Positions 16,775-24,413 are shown, numbered from the stretch's first letter. The stretch is 26,327 bases of DNA from Syntrophobacterales bacterium (GCA_023229795.1 JALNYP010000057.1:1-26327), one strand, 5' to 3'. The notes: a model not told the origin generated them from the letters alone. Numbers and translations: made by a program.

Positions 16775-17210
16775 GGCTCAACTCCTGGGCTTCTCCTGGC
16801 GAGGCTTGGCACTGATGCAGCAAGTCAGCCAGCGTAGTGGTATTCAGCTTGTCAAACATGGCCTTGGCCGCCTCTTTCCAAATCAGGCGGGTAGGGCAGA
16901 TCGGCGAACGCTCGCACACTTCGGAGTGCTCCGTACATTCCACCAGGCTATCCCCCTCTTCCAGAAGGGCCACGACCTCCCCCACCGTGATCTCCTCAGG
17001 CGCCCTGGTCAGCGCGTGTCCCCCCTTAGGCCCCCGCACACTCTCCACGTAATGGGCCTTTTTCAAGGGGATGATGATCTGTTCCAAGTACTTTACCGAG
17101 ATATTCTGGCGTTTGGCGATGTCCCCCAACTGCACCGGCCCCTGGTTATAGCGCTGGGCCATATCCAGCATGAGGCGGGTGCCATAACGGCTTCTAGTGG
17201 AGAGCTTCAT
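16764..17210 (-). CDS. Rrf2-family regulator (IscR-like, three Cys)
   Basis: The 148-residue protein has the Rrf2 winged helix at the N-terminus (STRSRYGTRLMLDMA...ISVKYLEQII...VRGPKGGHAL) and a cysteine triplet in CTEHSEVCERSPICP, suited to an Fe-S cluster as in IscR. It is likely to sense cluster status or reactive sulfur and to regulate its own operon. A candidate operator dyad lies over the promoter upstream of tusA. It starts 2 bases after the NifS-like stop. Confidence 0.9.
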   Translation of the reverse strand: MKLSTRSRYGTRLMLDMAQRYNQGPVQLGDIAKRQNISVKYLEQIIIPLKKAHYVESVRGPKGGHALTRAPEEITVGEVVALLEEGDSLVECTEHSEVCERSPICPTRLIWKEAAKAMFDKLNTTTLADLLHQCQASPGEAQELSHVL

Positions 17211-17212
17211 GT

Positions 17213-18403
17213 TCAGGCTCCTGCGGCCTCGGCCATTTTCTTCCGCCAGACCGGCGAGAAGGAACGGAGTTTTTCTACTGCCGGGGGCAGGTGCGAAAGG
17301 ACATGGTGCACCTCTTCTTCCCGGTTAGCGCGATTCAGGGTAAAAACCAGGGAGCCCTGGGCCACTTCCGGCTTGACACCGATGGCCCCCAGGACTGGCG
17401 AGGTCTTCAGGGCCTTGGAGGCGCAGGCGGAACCGGTGTTGGCATAAATCCCTTGGCTGCTCAACAGGAAAATCAAGGCCTCACCTTCAATGCCTTCAAA
17501 GCAGAAACTGGCATGCCCGGGCAGTCTCTTTTCCGGATGGCCGGTAAAAAGGACGTGGGGAATATTCTTCCGGACTCCGGCGATCAAAAGGTCCCTCAGC
17601 TTCGCCAGATAGACCGCTTTCTCATCCAACTCCTGCCAGGCTAACTCCGCCGCCCTTCCTAAGCCCACGATGCCGGGGACGTTCTCCGTGCCGCCCCGCC
17701 GCCCGTTTTCTTGAATGCCGCCGTTGAGCTGGGGTACCAGGCGCAGTTTGTTGCGAAAATACAGGGCCCCGATGCCTTTGGGGGCTCCCAGGGCCGGCCC
17801 TGAAATAGTTAACAAGTCTACGCCCAACTCTTTTACATCCACCGGCACCTGGCCTACGGTAGCCACCGCGTCAGTGTGAAAGGGGACTCCCGCCGCCCGG
17901 CACACCGCCACCAGCTCCGGGATATCCTGAACCGTGCCGATCTCATTACTGCCGTGACCGATGGAAACCATGACCGTGGCCGGGGTGAGGGCCTTTTGGA
18001 GACGCTCCGGATCAACCCGGCCGTATCGGTCAACCGGCAGGAAGGTTACTTCGAAATCGAAAAACTTCTCCAAAAATCTTGCCGAATTGAGCACCGAGTG
18101 GTGTTCAATGGCTGAAACGATCAGGTGTTTGCCTCGCTTCAGAAAATTGGCCAGGGCCAGGCCTTTGATGGCCAGGTTATTGGCTTCGGCGCCGGACGAA
18201 GTGAAGATAATCTCATCGCTGCGGGCGCCGATAAGCCGGGCCACCTTTTCCCGCTGTTCTTCCATGACCGCTTTGATTTCAGATCCAAGGTCGTACACCG
18301 CAGAGGGATTGCCGAACCGTTCCACAAAGAAAGGCAGCATGACTTCCAGAACTTCGGGGCGAACCGGCGTGGCCGCCGCGTGATCCATATAAGCTCGTTT
18401 CAT
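17213..18403 (-). CDS. NifS/IscS-like protein lacking the PLP lysine
   Basis: The 396-residue protein is a full-length class V aminotransferase of the cysteine desulfurase type. The PLP-stacking His is present (SAIEHHSVLN), as are the Asp of HTDA (D178), the RGGTENVPGIVG stretch and the mobile-loop Cys (C327 in NTGSACASK). But the segment that should read S-x-H-K-x-x-x-P-K-G is SGPALGAPKG, so alanine (A204) occupies the position of the Schiff-base lysine (K206 in E. coli IscS), and the Gln of the DAVQ-type motif is Ala (A181). The codons are CCG GCC, so this is not a one-base error. A conventional PLP desulfurase reaction seems impossible. It could instead carry persulfide on C327 or act as a structural partner. 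Confidence 0.88.
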   Translation of the reverse strand: MKRAYMDHAAATPVRPEVLEVMLPFFVERFGNPSAVYDLGSEIKAVMEEQREKVARLIGARSDEIIFTSSGAEANNLAIKGLALANFLKRGKHLIVSAIEHHSVLNSARFLEKFFDFEVTFLPVDRYGRVDPERLQKALTPATVMVSIGHGSNEIGTVQDIPELVAVCRAAGVPFHTDAVATVGQVPVDVKELGVDLLTISGPALGAPKGIGALYFRNKLRLVPQLNGGIQENGRRGGTENVPGIVGLGRAAELAWQELDEKAVYLAKLRDLLIAGVRKNIPHVLFTGHPEKRLPGHASFCFEGIEGEALIFLLSSQGIYANTGSACASKALKTSPVLGAIGVKPEVAQGSLVFTLNRANREEEVHHVLSHLPPAVEKLRSFSPVWRKKMAEAAGA

Positions 18404-18412
18404 GGCGGTTCC

Positions 18413-18667
18413 TCAGGATTGCTTCTTAATGTAGAGCTTATAGCAATCGTCGCAGGCATCTTCGCAGATGCCCAAGAATTCTTGTCCGTGTTTGGCGCAC
18501 CAGGCCGGGATGTCTTCCAGGGCGCCGTCGTAATCGGTTAAAATTTCCAGCACCTGACCCCGCTTCAGGTCTTTCATTAACTCCATCGGCTCTAAAAGGT
18601 GCATGGGGCAGGCACGATAGACCAGGTCAGCCGTGGCATCGGCCGGGCATTCGGTTAGAAATCTCAT
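18413..18667 (-). CDS. TusA/SirA-family sulfur carrier
   Basis: The 84-residue protein has the TusA fold signature: a short strand, then RACPMHLLEPM (C-P-x-H instead of the usual CPxP), then GQVLEILTDYDGALEDIPAWCAKHGQEFL, which parallels the DxxxxxDIPxW segment of TusA. Extra cysteines follow near the C-terminus (ICEDACDDCYK). The active-site Cys would carry a persulfide. AGGAGAG five bases before the ATG at 18667 fixes the start; a longer frame upstream lacks support. It is the first gene of the run leading to the NifS-like gene. Confidence 0.88.
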   Translation of the reverse strand: MRFLTECPADATADLVYRACPMHLLEPMELMKDLKRGQVLEILTDYDGALEDIPAWCAKHGQEFLGICEDACDDCYKLYIKKQS

Positions 18668-18701
18668 CGTTTCTCTCCTGCAATTCTCCCTATGTATTAT
18701 A

Positions 18702-18747
18702 TATTGAATTAGTATAGATTGTAACCTCAATATAACGAATGTCAAGG
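18702..18747 (-). promoter_or_regulatory. Sigma-70 promoter with overlapping operator dyad, upstream of the tusA-like gene
   Basis: The minus strand has TTGACA (18742-18747), a 16-base spacer and TACAAT (18720-18725). An 8-bp inverted repeat, TATATTGA and TCAATATA separated by 19 bases (18702-18736), spans the -10 box and expected start site. This is a classic repressor position. The Rrf2 protein encoded in the operon is the obvious candidate ligand. Confidence 0.7.
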
Positions 18748-18790
18748 GACTGTGCCTGTTAATTTTGAGGGGCAATCAATATCCATACTT

Positions 18791-18916
18791 TAAGGAGAGC
18801 AGGTTCGGAGCTAACGATCCGGCCTGGAGTGGGCTGAGCATCTGCCCTCGGGCAGATGGGTTCCCGAACCCTAAGGGAAGTTAAGGCTTGTAACCTCCGA
18901 CCAGCGGAAGTCTTAC
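18791..18916. ncRNA. Structured RNA element, possibly 6S-like (plus strand) or leader element
   Basis: The region can fold as one long rod. TAAG pairs with CTTA at the base, then GCAGG with CCAGC, then CGGAG with CTCCG, then GGCCT with AGGCT beyond a bulged region, and a perfect 8-bp apical stem CATCTGCC/GGCAGATG has a CTCG loop. A rod with a central bubble recalls 6S RNA, and a plus-strand TTGAGG...TACTTT promoter-like pair precedes it. No exact family motif is recognised. On the minus strand it would lie between the NIL-ferredoxin gene and the tusA promoter. The base of the stem overlaps the ferredoxin stop codon. Confidence 0.4.
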
Positions 18917-19326
18917 TTTTCGGCGGCAATCTCCACGGCCTGATAGGGGCACACCCTCAGGCAGAGCTCACAGGCGATGCATTTTTCTTCATCAAACCCC
19001 ACCGTCATGGTGGCGCGGTCCACGTGCAGGGCCCGGGTGGGGCAAGGGGTCAGACAGGCCGTGCAGTGGATGCAGCGCTCTTCCCGCCATTTGACCTCCT
19101 CCGCCAGGAACTCAACCTCAACGCCCAAATCCGCCAAAAAGCACAGGCCCGCTTCCATCCTGGCCTTATCGCCATTCAACTCCGCCACCATGTTGCCCCA
19201 TTCCTTGGGGGTGATACGGGCCCGCAAAATGTTGACCTTCAACCCCTGTTCCGCAATCAGCCGATAGGTGATGGGCTGATCAATGAGATGGGGTGGGAAG
19301 TTGAGCACCACTTTCTTTTTCGACAT
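18913..19326 (-). CDS. NIL-domain ferredoxin (homocysteine-synthesis partner)
   Basis: The 137-residue protein joins an N-terminal NIL domain (about residues 5-75) to a 2x4Fe-4S ferredoxin with CIHCTACLTPCP and CIACELCLRVCP. In methanogens the equivalent protein (MA1822 type) works with the DUF39 protein MA1821 in making homocysteine from aspartate semialdehyde and sulfide. The DUF39 gene lies directly upstream here, which supports the same job. It probably supplies electrons for that reaction. Confidence 0.88.
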   Translation of the reverse strand: MSKKKVVLNFPPHLIDQPITYRLIAEQGLKVNILRARITPKEWGNMVAELNGDKARMEAGLCFLADLGVEVEFLAEEVKWREERCIHCTACLTPCPTRALHVDRATMTVGFDEEKCIACELCLRVCPYQAVEIAAEK

Positions 19327-19355
19327 GATGATTTCCTTCTCAGCAATGAAAATTC

Positions 19356-20579
19356 TTAGACGAGCTCCCGCAAACCTTCCCAGGGCCTCTCCTTGAGCGG
19401 CTTGAAGCTATACCCGGAAGTAAAAGCAGGCAGCGGCGCCACCGGCTCGCTCAAGAGAAAGGTGCCGGCCTCGATCCAGGCCTTCAGGATGAGAGCGATC
19501 TCCCGGCCCCGGGCATAGGAAGAGAGGCCGGCGGTGATCACTTTTTTACGGTTGACGGTGATTTCCCCGGACTTGAGCTGGGCCACCGTCACCTCGGCCA
19601 GGATCTCCGGCTTGACGTTCGGATAGGCCTCGCCATAATCCACCACCGGCGCGGCGATATCATCGTCGGTTACCGCGGTGAAGGCCAGGATCTCCTCGTT
19701 CAAAATGGGAATGGGGAGGCCCAGGCCTACGGCCAGGGTGACCCCGTAGCCGGTGAACGAAGCCCCCCTGAGCCACTTGGGGCTCATGGTCTTTAAATTC
19801 CCCGTCACCGCCAGGGTGCCGGACGGCACCTGGGGCAGGCCTAGCTCAGAGCGGCGCACCCCGGGATTGTGCTGGGTGCCGTGGCTTACCACGAAACCCT
19901 GCCCACCCCCCAGGAAGATGCGGGTGCCGACCCCCAGGGTGCGGTAGTAAGGATCGTTCAAGAGAGGGCTCAACTGGCCGGCGGTGCAGTAGTTGGCGTT
20001 CCGCATCCGGGGCTGGAGCACGCCCATGTAAGTGTAAATGACTCGATCCGAGAGGTTCACCGCCACGTTATAATTCTGGTAGGCATTGCGCATATTGAAG
20101 AGCACCGCCTCGTTCATATCCTCCAGGCGAATCCAGGTATCCAGGGTCTTCCTGGGATAGCAGTCGGTGCCATAAGTTGCGGCGGTAAGGCGCACGTCCT
20201 TGCCCGCCACCAGGTCTTCGATCACGTGCCCCCCGCCATAAGCGAACTTGCCCGGGAAGACTTTGTTGCGGGGATCGTCATCCGCAATGGCCGTGGCGCC
20301 CATCAAGATATCCACCGCCGCGAACCCGGCATAGGCGGGGACTTCATTCAGGGTGACTTTGCCGCCGCCTAGCTTGATCCGGGGAGTGGCGTGACCCACG
20401 TTGAAATAGGCCCCCGAAGAACACATGGGGGCAAAGGTGCCGGTAGTCACGACATCCACCGTGGCCGCGGCCTGTTTCAGTCCTTTTTCCTTCACCACCT
20501 GGATGATCTCTTCGGCGGTGCAGACCACGGCCCGACCCTGCTTAATCTTGTCATTGATCTCCTGAATGGTCTTGCTCAT
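19356..20579 (-). CDS. DUF39 homocysteine biosynthesis protein
   Basis: The 407-residue protein matches the DUF39/HcyS family: KTIQEINDKI at the start, TTGTFAPMCSSGAYFNVGH with a conserved cysteine near residue 54, and ATYGTDCYPRK with a second near residue 140. This family makes homocysteine from aspartate semialdehyde with sulfur from sulfide, bypassing homoserine acylation. The ATG at 20579 has GGAGGAG seven bases upstream and is preferred to the TTG one codon earlier. The NIL-ferredoxin partner follows after 29 bases and nadA precedes it by 16. Confidence 0.9.
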   Translation of the reverse strand: MSKTIQEINDKIKQGRAVVCTAEEIIQVVKEKGLKQAAATVDVVTTGTFAPMCSSGAYFNVGHATPRIKLGGGKVTLNEVPAYAGFAAVDILMGATAIADDDPRNKVFPGKFAYGGGHVIEDLVAGKDVRLTAATYGTDCYPRKTLDTWIRLEDMNEAVLFNMRNAYQNYNVAVNLSDRVIYTYMGVLQPRMRNANYCTAGQLSPLLNDPYYRTLGVGTRIFLGGGQGFVVSHGTQHNPGVRRSELGLPQVPSGTLAVTGNLKTMSPKWLRGASFTGYGVTLAVGLGLPIPILNEEILAFTAVTDDDIAAPVVDYGEAYPNVKPEILAEVTVAQLKSGEITVNRKKVITAGLSSYARGREIALILKAWIEAGTFLLSEPVAPLPAFTSGYSFKPLKERPWEGLRELV

Positions 20580-20595
20580 CAAACGACTCCTCCCC

Positions 20596-21672
20596 TTACG
20601 TGGATAAATTCAGCATGCGCCGGAGGGCCAGCCGCGCCTCGGCTTTGAGGTCTTCGGGGATAGTGATGACATTTACCGATCCCAGGTTTTCCAAAGTCCA
20701 CAGAAGCTTGGCCAAATCGATCTTGAACATGTTGGGGCACAGGGAATAGTGCAGCTCCAGAACCTCCCGGTCGGGAAACTCCAGGGCCAGACGGCTCACC
20801 AGGTTGATCTCCGTCCCCACGATAATGGTGCTGCCGGGGGGCGCCTCCTTCACGTAGTTGGCGATGAAGCCGGTGGAGCCGCAGGCGTCGGCCAGAGCCA
20901 CCACCTCCTGGGTACACTCGGGATGCACCACCAACTTGGCGTCCGGGAAGGCCTCTTTCATTTTCAAGACGTGCTCCACCTGGAAGCGGGTATGCACATG
21001 GCAATGGCCGTCCCACAGGATAAGCCGGGCCCGGCGGATATCCTCCGGCCGGTTGCCGCCCAGGGGCTTCTCCGGGTTCCAGACGATCATCTCCTCCGGC
21101 CAAAGCTTCAGCCGGTTCCCGGTGTTGCGCCCCAGGTGCTGGTCCGGGAAAAAGAACACTTTCTCACCCTGACCAAAGCCCCAGGCCATGGCGGCCCGGG
21201 CATTGGCTGAAGTGCAGACCAGGCCGCCCCGGCGACCGCAGAAGGCCTTGAGCGAGGCGTCGGAGTTCATGTAGACGATGGGGACCATGGTCTCAACGTC
21301 GATGATTTCGGTTAACTCCGTCCACGCCATTTCTACCTGCTCCAGGTCCACCATGTCCGCCATGCGGCACCCGGCTTTCAGATCGGGGATTTGCACGATT
21401 TGCTGGGGCTGGGCCAGGATAGCGGCGCTCTCCGCCATGAAGTGCACTCCGCAGAAGACGATGAAGCGGGCCTCGGGGTTGGCGGCGGCCCTTTGGGAGA
21501 GGCCGAAGGAATCGCCCCGGTAGTCCCCCAGGGCCACGATCTCCTGGCGTTGGTAATGGTGGGTGAGGATGAGGAGTTCAGGCCCCAGGGCCAGCTTTAG
21601 GGCCCGAATCCCTTCCGCCAATGCCATCTCTTCGGAGAGCGCCGGCCGCGCTTGTCTGAAAATCTCAGCCAA
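20596..21672 (-). CDS. nadA: Quinolinate synthase NadA
   Basis: The 358-residue protein condenses iminoaspartate with dihydroxyacetone phosphate to quinolinate for NAD synthesis. Its conserved segments are LTHHYQR, VFCGVHFMAE (cluster Cys), VHPECTQEV (second Cys), GSTIIVGTE and SLCPNMFKID (third Cys). Three cysteines ligate a 4Fe-4S cluster. The apparent start is TTG with a weak GAGG upstream; an ATG at 21627 would remove 15 residues and has a poorer ribosome site. nadB is not in the window. The gene diverges from cysE. Confidence 0.92.
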   Translation of the reverse strand: MAEIFRQARPALSEEMALAEGIRALKLALGPELLILTHHYQRQEIVALGDYRGDSFGLSQRAAANPEARFIVFCGVHFMAESAAILAQPQQIVQIPDLKAGCRMADMVDLEQVEMAWTELTEIIDVETMVPIVYMNSDASLKAFCGRRGGLVCTSANARAAMAWGFGQGEKVFFFPDQHLGRNTGNRLKLWPEEMIVWNPEKPLGGNRPEDIRRARLILWDGHCHVHTRFQVEHVLKMKEAFPDAKLVVHPECTQEVVALADACGSTGFIANYVKEAPPGSTIIVGTEINLVSRLALEFPDREVLELHYSLCPNMFKIDLAKLLWTLENLGSVNVITIPEDLKAEARLALRRMLNLST

Positions 21673-21730
21673 AAGAAATGCCTCAATAAGGTATCTTCAA
21701 AATTTAAGATTAAATACTATTGCTTTTATA

Positions 21731-21747
21731 TATAGCAATTTGCTATA
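21731..21747. promoter_or_regulatory. 17-bp palindrome in the nadA-cysE divergent region
   Basis: TATAGCAA-T-TTGCTATA is a perfect 8-bp palindrome in an AT-rich 145-base gap between the two divergent genes. It is a good operator candidate for control of either or both directions. The regulator is unknown. A related 17-mer occurs in the arsR/DGC intergenic region. Confidence 0.55.
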
Positions 21748-21817
21748 CATTAAATCAATATCTTTTTTCAAGGTAAATGGAACCCTGCGTGCGGGGAAGT
21801 AGGGAGTTCAGGCTGCC

Positions 21818-22810
21818 ATGGATGCCTCAGCCCATCAGGAATTGGAGCAGTGCAAGGTCGAGGTGCAAACGGGTCAAACCTATCGGGAGGAGATTCCCGG
21901 AGTCGTCCGGGAGTTGGTGGCCTGTTGCCTTGGCCGGGACTGCTTCGACCACGTGAGCCCGGAGCCCATTCCCTCCCGGGAGGGGGTAATCGCCATTATC
22001 CACCGGGCCTTGGGCCTCCTCTACCCCGGGTACTTCAGTCGCCAGCGGGTGGATGCCGTGAACTTAGCTTATCATCTCGGGCAGGAGGCGGTCGCCCTGT
22101 TTGAGGATCTCTCCCGGCAAATCACCCTCTCTTTTCGCCATGAATGTCTGCGCTATGGGCTGCCGTGCCTTCACTGCCAGGAGAAGGGGCAGGAGGAAGC
22201 GGTACTCTTCCTGCGGGCCTTGCCGCGTCTCAGGACCATCCTGGCCACGGATGTGCAGGCCGCATACCGGGGCGACCCCGCGGCCAAAAGCCACGATGAG
22301 GTCATCTTCAGCTACCCCGGCCTGTTTGCCGTCAGCGTCTACCGGGCGGCCCACCAACTCCTGCGCCAGGGCGTGCCCCTCCTGCCTCGCATCATGACGG
22401 AATATGCTCACAGCCAAACCGGCATCGACATCCACCCCGGGGCGCGGATTGGCGAGAGCTTTTTTATCGATCACGGCACCGGCGTGGTGATCGGCGAGAC
22501 CACGGAGATCGGCCGCCGGGTACGGCTCTACCAGGGGGTGACCTTGGGTGCCCTGTCCCTACCACCGGACCAGGTGGAATCCCTCCGGAGTAAGAAGCGC
22601 CACCCCACCGTGGAAGACGACGTCATTATTTATTCGGGGGCCACTATTCTGGGAGGTGGCACGGTGATCGGCGCCCGCGCCGTCATCGGTGGCAATGTCT
22701 GGCTCACCGGCTCGGTGCCCCCGGACACCAAGGTGTTTCTGAAGAAGCCCGAGCTGATTTTCCGGGCCAATCAGGTCAAAGGAGACCGGGGCCAAACCCG
22801 GGACAGGTGA
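21818..22810 (+). CDS. cysE: Serine O-acetyltransferase (EpsC-type CysE)
   Basis: The 330-residue protein acetylates serine to O-acetylserine for cysteine synthesis. The long N-terminal helical domain is typical of the EpsC type. The C-terminal left-handed beta helix has GIDIHPGARIGESFFIDHGTGVVIGETTEIG, including the catalytic DHGTG, and hexapeptide repeats to the end. It is followed after 3 bases by cysK, its enzyme partner. Neither the shortened C-terminus nor the last residues show the classical CysE ...DGI tail, so complex formation with CysK may differ. Confidence 0.94.
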   Translation: MDASAHQELEQCKVEVQTGQTYREEIPGVVRELVACCLGRDCFDHVSPEPIPSREGVIAIIHRALGLLYPGYFSRQRVDAVNLAYHLGQEAVALFEDLSRQITLSFRHECLRYGLPCLHCQEKGQEEAVLFLRALPRLRTILATDVQAAYRGDPAAKSHDEVIFSYPGLFAVSVYRAAHQLLRQGVPLLPRIMTEYAHSQTGIDIHPGARIGESFFIDHGTGVVIGETTEIGRRVRLYQGVTLGALSLPPDQVESLRSKKRHPTVEDDVIIYSGATILGGGTVIGARAVIGGNVWLTGSVPPDTKVFLKKPELIFRANQVKGDRGQTRDR

Positions 22811-22813
22811 TCC

Positions 22814-23740
22814 ATGGGCTGCATTTTTCCCCTCATTATCGACACGGTGGGCGCCACTCCACTGGTACGCTTGCAATCCCTCACGCGGGGCCTGGGGGCC
22901 ACGGTACTGGTAAAACTGGAAGCCATGAACCCCCTGGGGAGCGTAAAAGACCGCGTCGGCTCGGCCATGCTCCTGGCCGCTGAAGCCAAAGGCCTGATCC
23001 ATCCCGGGGCCCTCATCGTGGAGCCCACCAGCGGCAACACCGGGATCGCCCTGGCCTTTGCCTGCGCCTCCCGGGGCTACCGCCTCATTCTCACCATGCC
23101 CGACACCATGAGCCTGGAAAGACGCAAGCTCCTGAAGCACCTGGGAGCGGAGGTGATCTTGACCCCGGGGAGCCAGGGCATGACCGGCGCCATCAATCGG
23201 GCCAGAGAGATTGCGGCGGAGTCCCCGGAAGCTTATATGCCTGATCAGTTCAGCAACCCGGCCAATCCGGAGATCCATCGTCGCACCACGGCCGAGGAAA
23301 TCTGGCGGGACACGGATGGGAAGGTGGACATTTTGGTGGCCGGGGTAGGCACGGGGGGCACCATTACCGGAGTGGCGGAGGTGATCAAGGCCCGTAAACC
23401 GTCCTTTCAGGCCGTGGCCGTGGAGCCTGCAGCCTCTCCGGTGCTCTCCGGCGGCTCCCCTGGCCCCCACCTGATTCAGGGCATCGGCGCGGGGTTCATT
23501 CCCCAGGTATTGAACCGGAAAATCATTGACGAAGTCATCACCGTAGCCGACGAAGAGGCTTTAGAGACCGCGAGAGCAGTAGCCAAGCGGGAAGGCATCC
23601 TTTGCGGCATCTCCTCCGGGGCCGCAGTATGCGCCGCGCTTAAATTGGCATCTCGCTCCGGTAATCTCGGTAAACAGATAGTGGCCATCCTCCCCAGCAC
23701 CGGGGAACGGTATCTGAGCACCAGACTTTTCGTTGACTAA
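22814..23740 (+). CDS. cysK: Cysteine synthase (O-acetylserine sulfhydrylase)
   Basis: The 308-residue PLP enzyme makes cysteine from O-acetylserine and sulfide. The PLP lysine is in PLGSVKDRVG (about residues 41-50). TSGNTGIALA binds substrate carboxylate, GVGTGGTITG holds the PLP phosphate and GISSGAAVCAAL is near the end. Length is normal. It forms an operon with cysE, 3 bases apart, and ends at a terminator. Confidence 0.94.
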   Translation: MGCIFPLIIDTVGATPLVRLQSLTRGLGATVLVKLEAMNPLGSVKDRVGSAMLLAAEAKGLIHPGALIVEPTSGNTGIALAFACASRGYRLILTMPDTMSLERRKLLKHLGAEVILTPGSQGMTGAINRAREIAAESPEAYMPDQFSNPANPEIHRRTTAEEIWRDTDGKVDILVAGVGTGGTITGVAEVIKARKPSFQAVAVEPAASPVLSGGSPGPHLIQGIGAGFIPQVLNRKIIDEVITVADEEALETARAVAKREGILCGISSGAAVCAALKLASRSGNLGKQIVAILPSTGERYLSTRLFVD

Positions 23741-23741
23741 A

Positions 23742-23767
23742 AAGCCCCACAAAACGGTCTGGGGCTT
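23742..23767. terminator. Bidirectional intrinsic terminator between cysK and the rhodanese gene
   Basis: AAGCCCC and GGGGCTT form a 7-bp stem with a 12-base loop directly after the cysK stop. On the minus strand the stem is followed by a T-run (GGGGCTTTTTAG), so it can also end the convergent rhodanese transcript. Positions 23768-23904 hold nothing else recognisable. Confidence 0.75.
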
Positions 23768-23904
23768 AAACTGTTATTTTGGGGGGAACGAAGACGGGCC
23801 TCTTGAGCTCACAAGGTTTTCTGAGTTTGGGACCAATTTGAAGTAGCCAGTATCTTGCCGACCTTCCTCAAAGCCTTTCTATATTTCCTAGCCACCGACC
23901 ACTT

Positions 23905-24306
23905 TCATTTGGCTTCGGTGGGGTAGCTCGCCTTCTCCCATTCATTCCAGCCGCCTTTCAGGGCCAAAACCTGCGTAAAGCCCAGATCGTTCAATTTCCT
24001 CGCCACCCGGACGATGGTGCCTTCCTTCTGTCAGTAGAGGACGATTTTCTTGTCCTTGGGCAGGGTGGCAGCCCAGGTTTTGACCTCATCCGGATCTTGG
24101 CGTACCGCGCCCTTGATTTTTTTATCGCTGACCTGCCAATCTTTGGACGCTCTGACGTCCAGAATCATTACTTCGCGGTCGGAGAGCCAGCTTTTTATGG
24201 TCTCCTTGTCCAGGAGCGGCGCTTTCCCGTTGCCGCCGCAGGACCAGGTAAACGCCAAGATCAGGCTGACCGCCAGCGCCATGGCCCCAAACGTGTTCTT
24301 CCGCAT
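23905..24306 (-). CDS. Rhodanese-domain lipoprotein with UGA (selenocysteine) at the active site
   Basis: Reading through UGA at 24031-24033 (codon 92) gives 133 residues. The N-terminus is a hydrophobic leader ending in C23 (FTWSC), a probable lipoprotein. The rhodanese domain has VMILDVRASKDW and then KIVLY-UGA-QKEGT, where the catalytic Cys of rhodanese should be, and continues RVARKLNDLGF and LKGGWNEWEKASYP, the standard end of the domain. Deltaproteobacterial rhodaneses with Sec in LYCxU-type motifs are known, and this variant has Sec directly after LY. It probably handles sulfane sulfur in the periplasm. The final stop is also TGA but lies at the natural end. Confidence 0.85.
24004..24019 (-). 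promoter_or_regulatory. Candidate bSECIS hairpin of the rhodanese gene
   Basis: On the mRNA, CACC pairs with GGUG, and an inner C-G pair leaves a GUCC loop with a bulged AU on the 5' side. The loop starts about 18 nt after the UGA. The stem is short, so this is weaker than the other two hairpins, but the spacing and the GU in the loop fit. Confidence 0.5.
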
Positions 24307-24413
24307 ATTTCCCCTTGGGGTTTATTCTACCTGGCGGCGCTGAAAACGATTGACCCGAAGCCTCCGGAAAAAATTCTTGCCCATGCTGGCTTTGATGATA
24401 AACCCCGGGAAGA

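Noticed and set aside
18791..18916. Selenocysteine tRNA (selC) in the structured region
   Set aside because: There is no UCA anticodon loop, no T-loop GGTTCGA in a suitable position and no acceptor stem with CCA end.
22559..23470. A 303-codon open frame on the minus strand
   Set aside because: It is antisense to cysE and cysK, both clear full-length enzymes. Its product is Gly/His/Gln-rich with no domain.
23905..23907. Second UGA in the rhodanese frame as another selenocysteine
   Set aside because: It lies at the normal end of the rhodanese domain. The frame beyond shows no conserved sequence, so it is the true stop.
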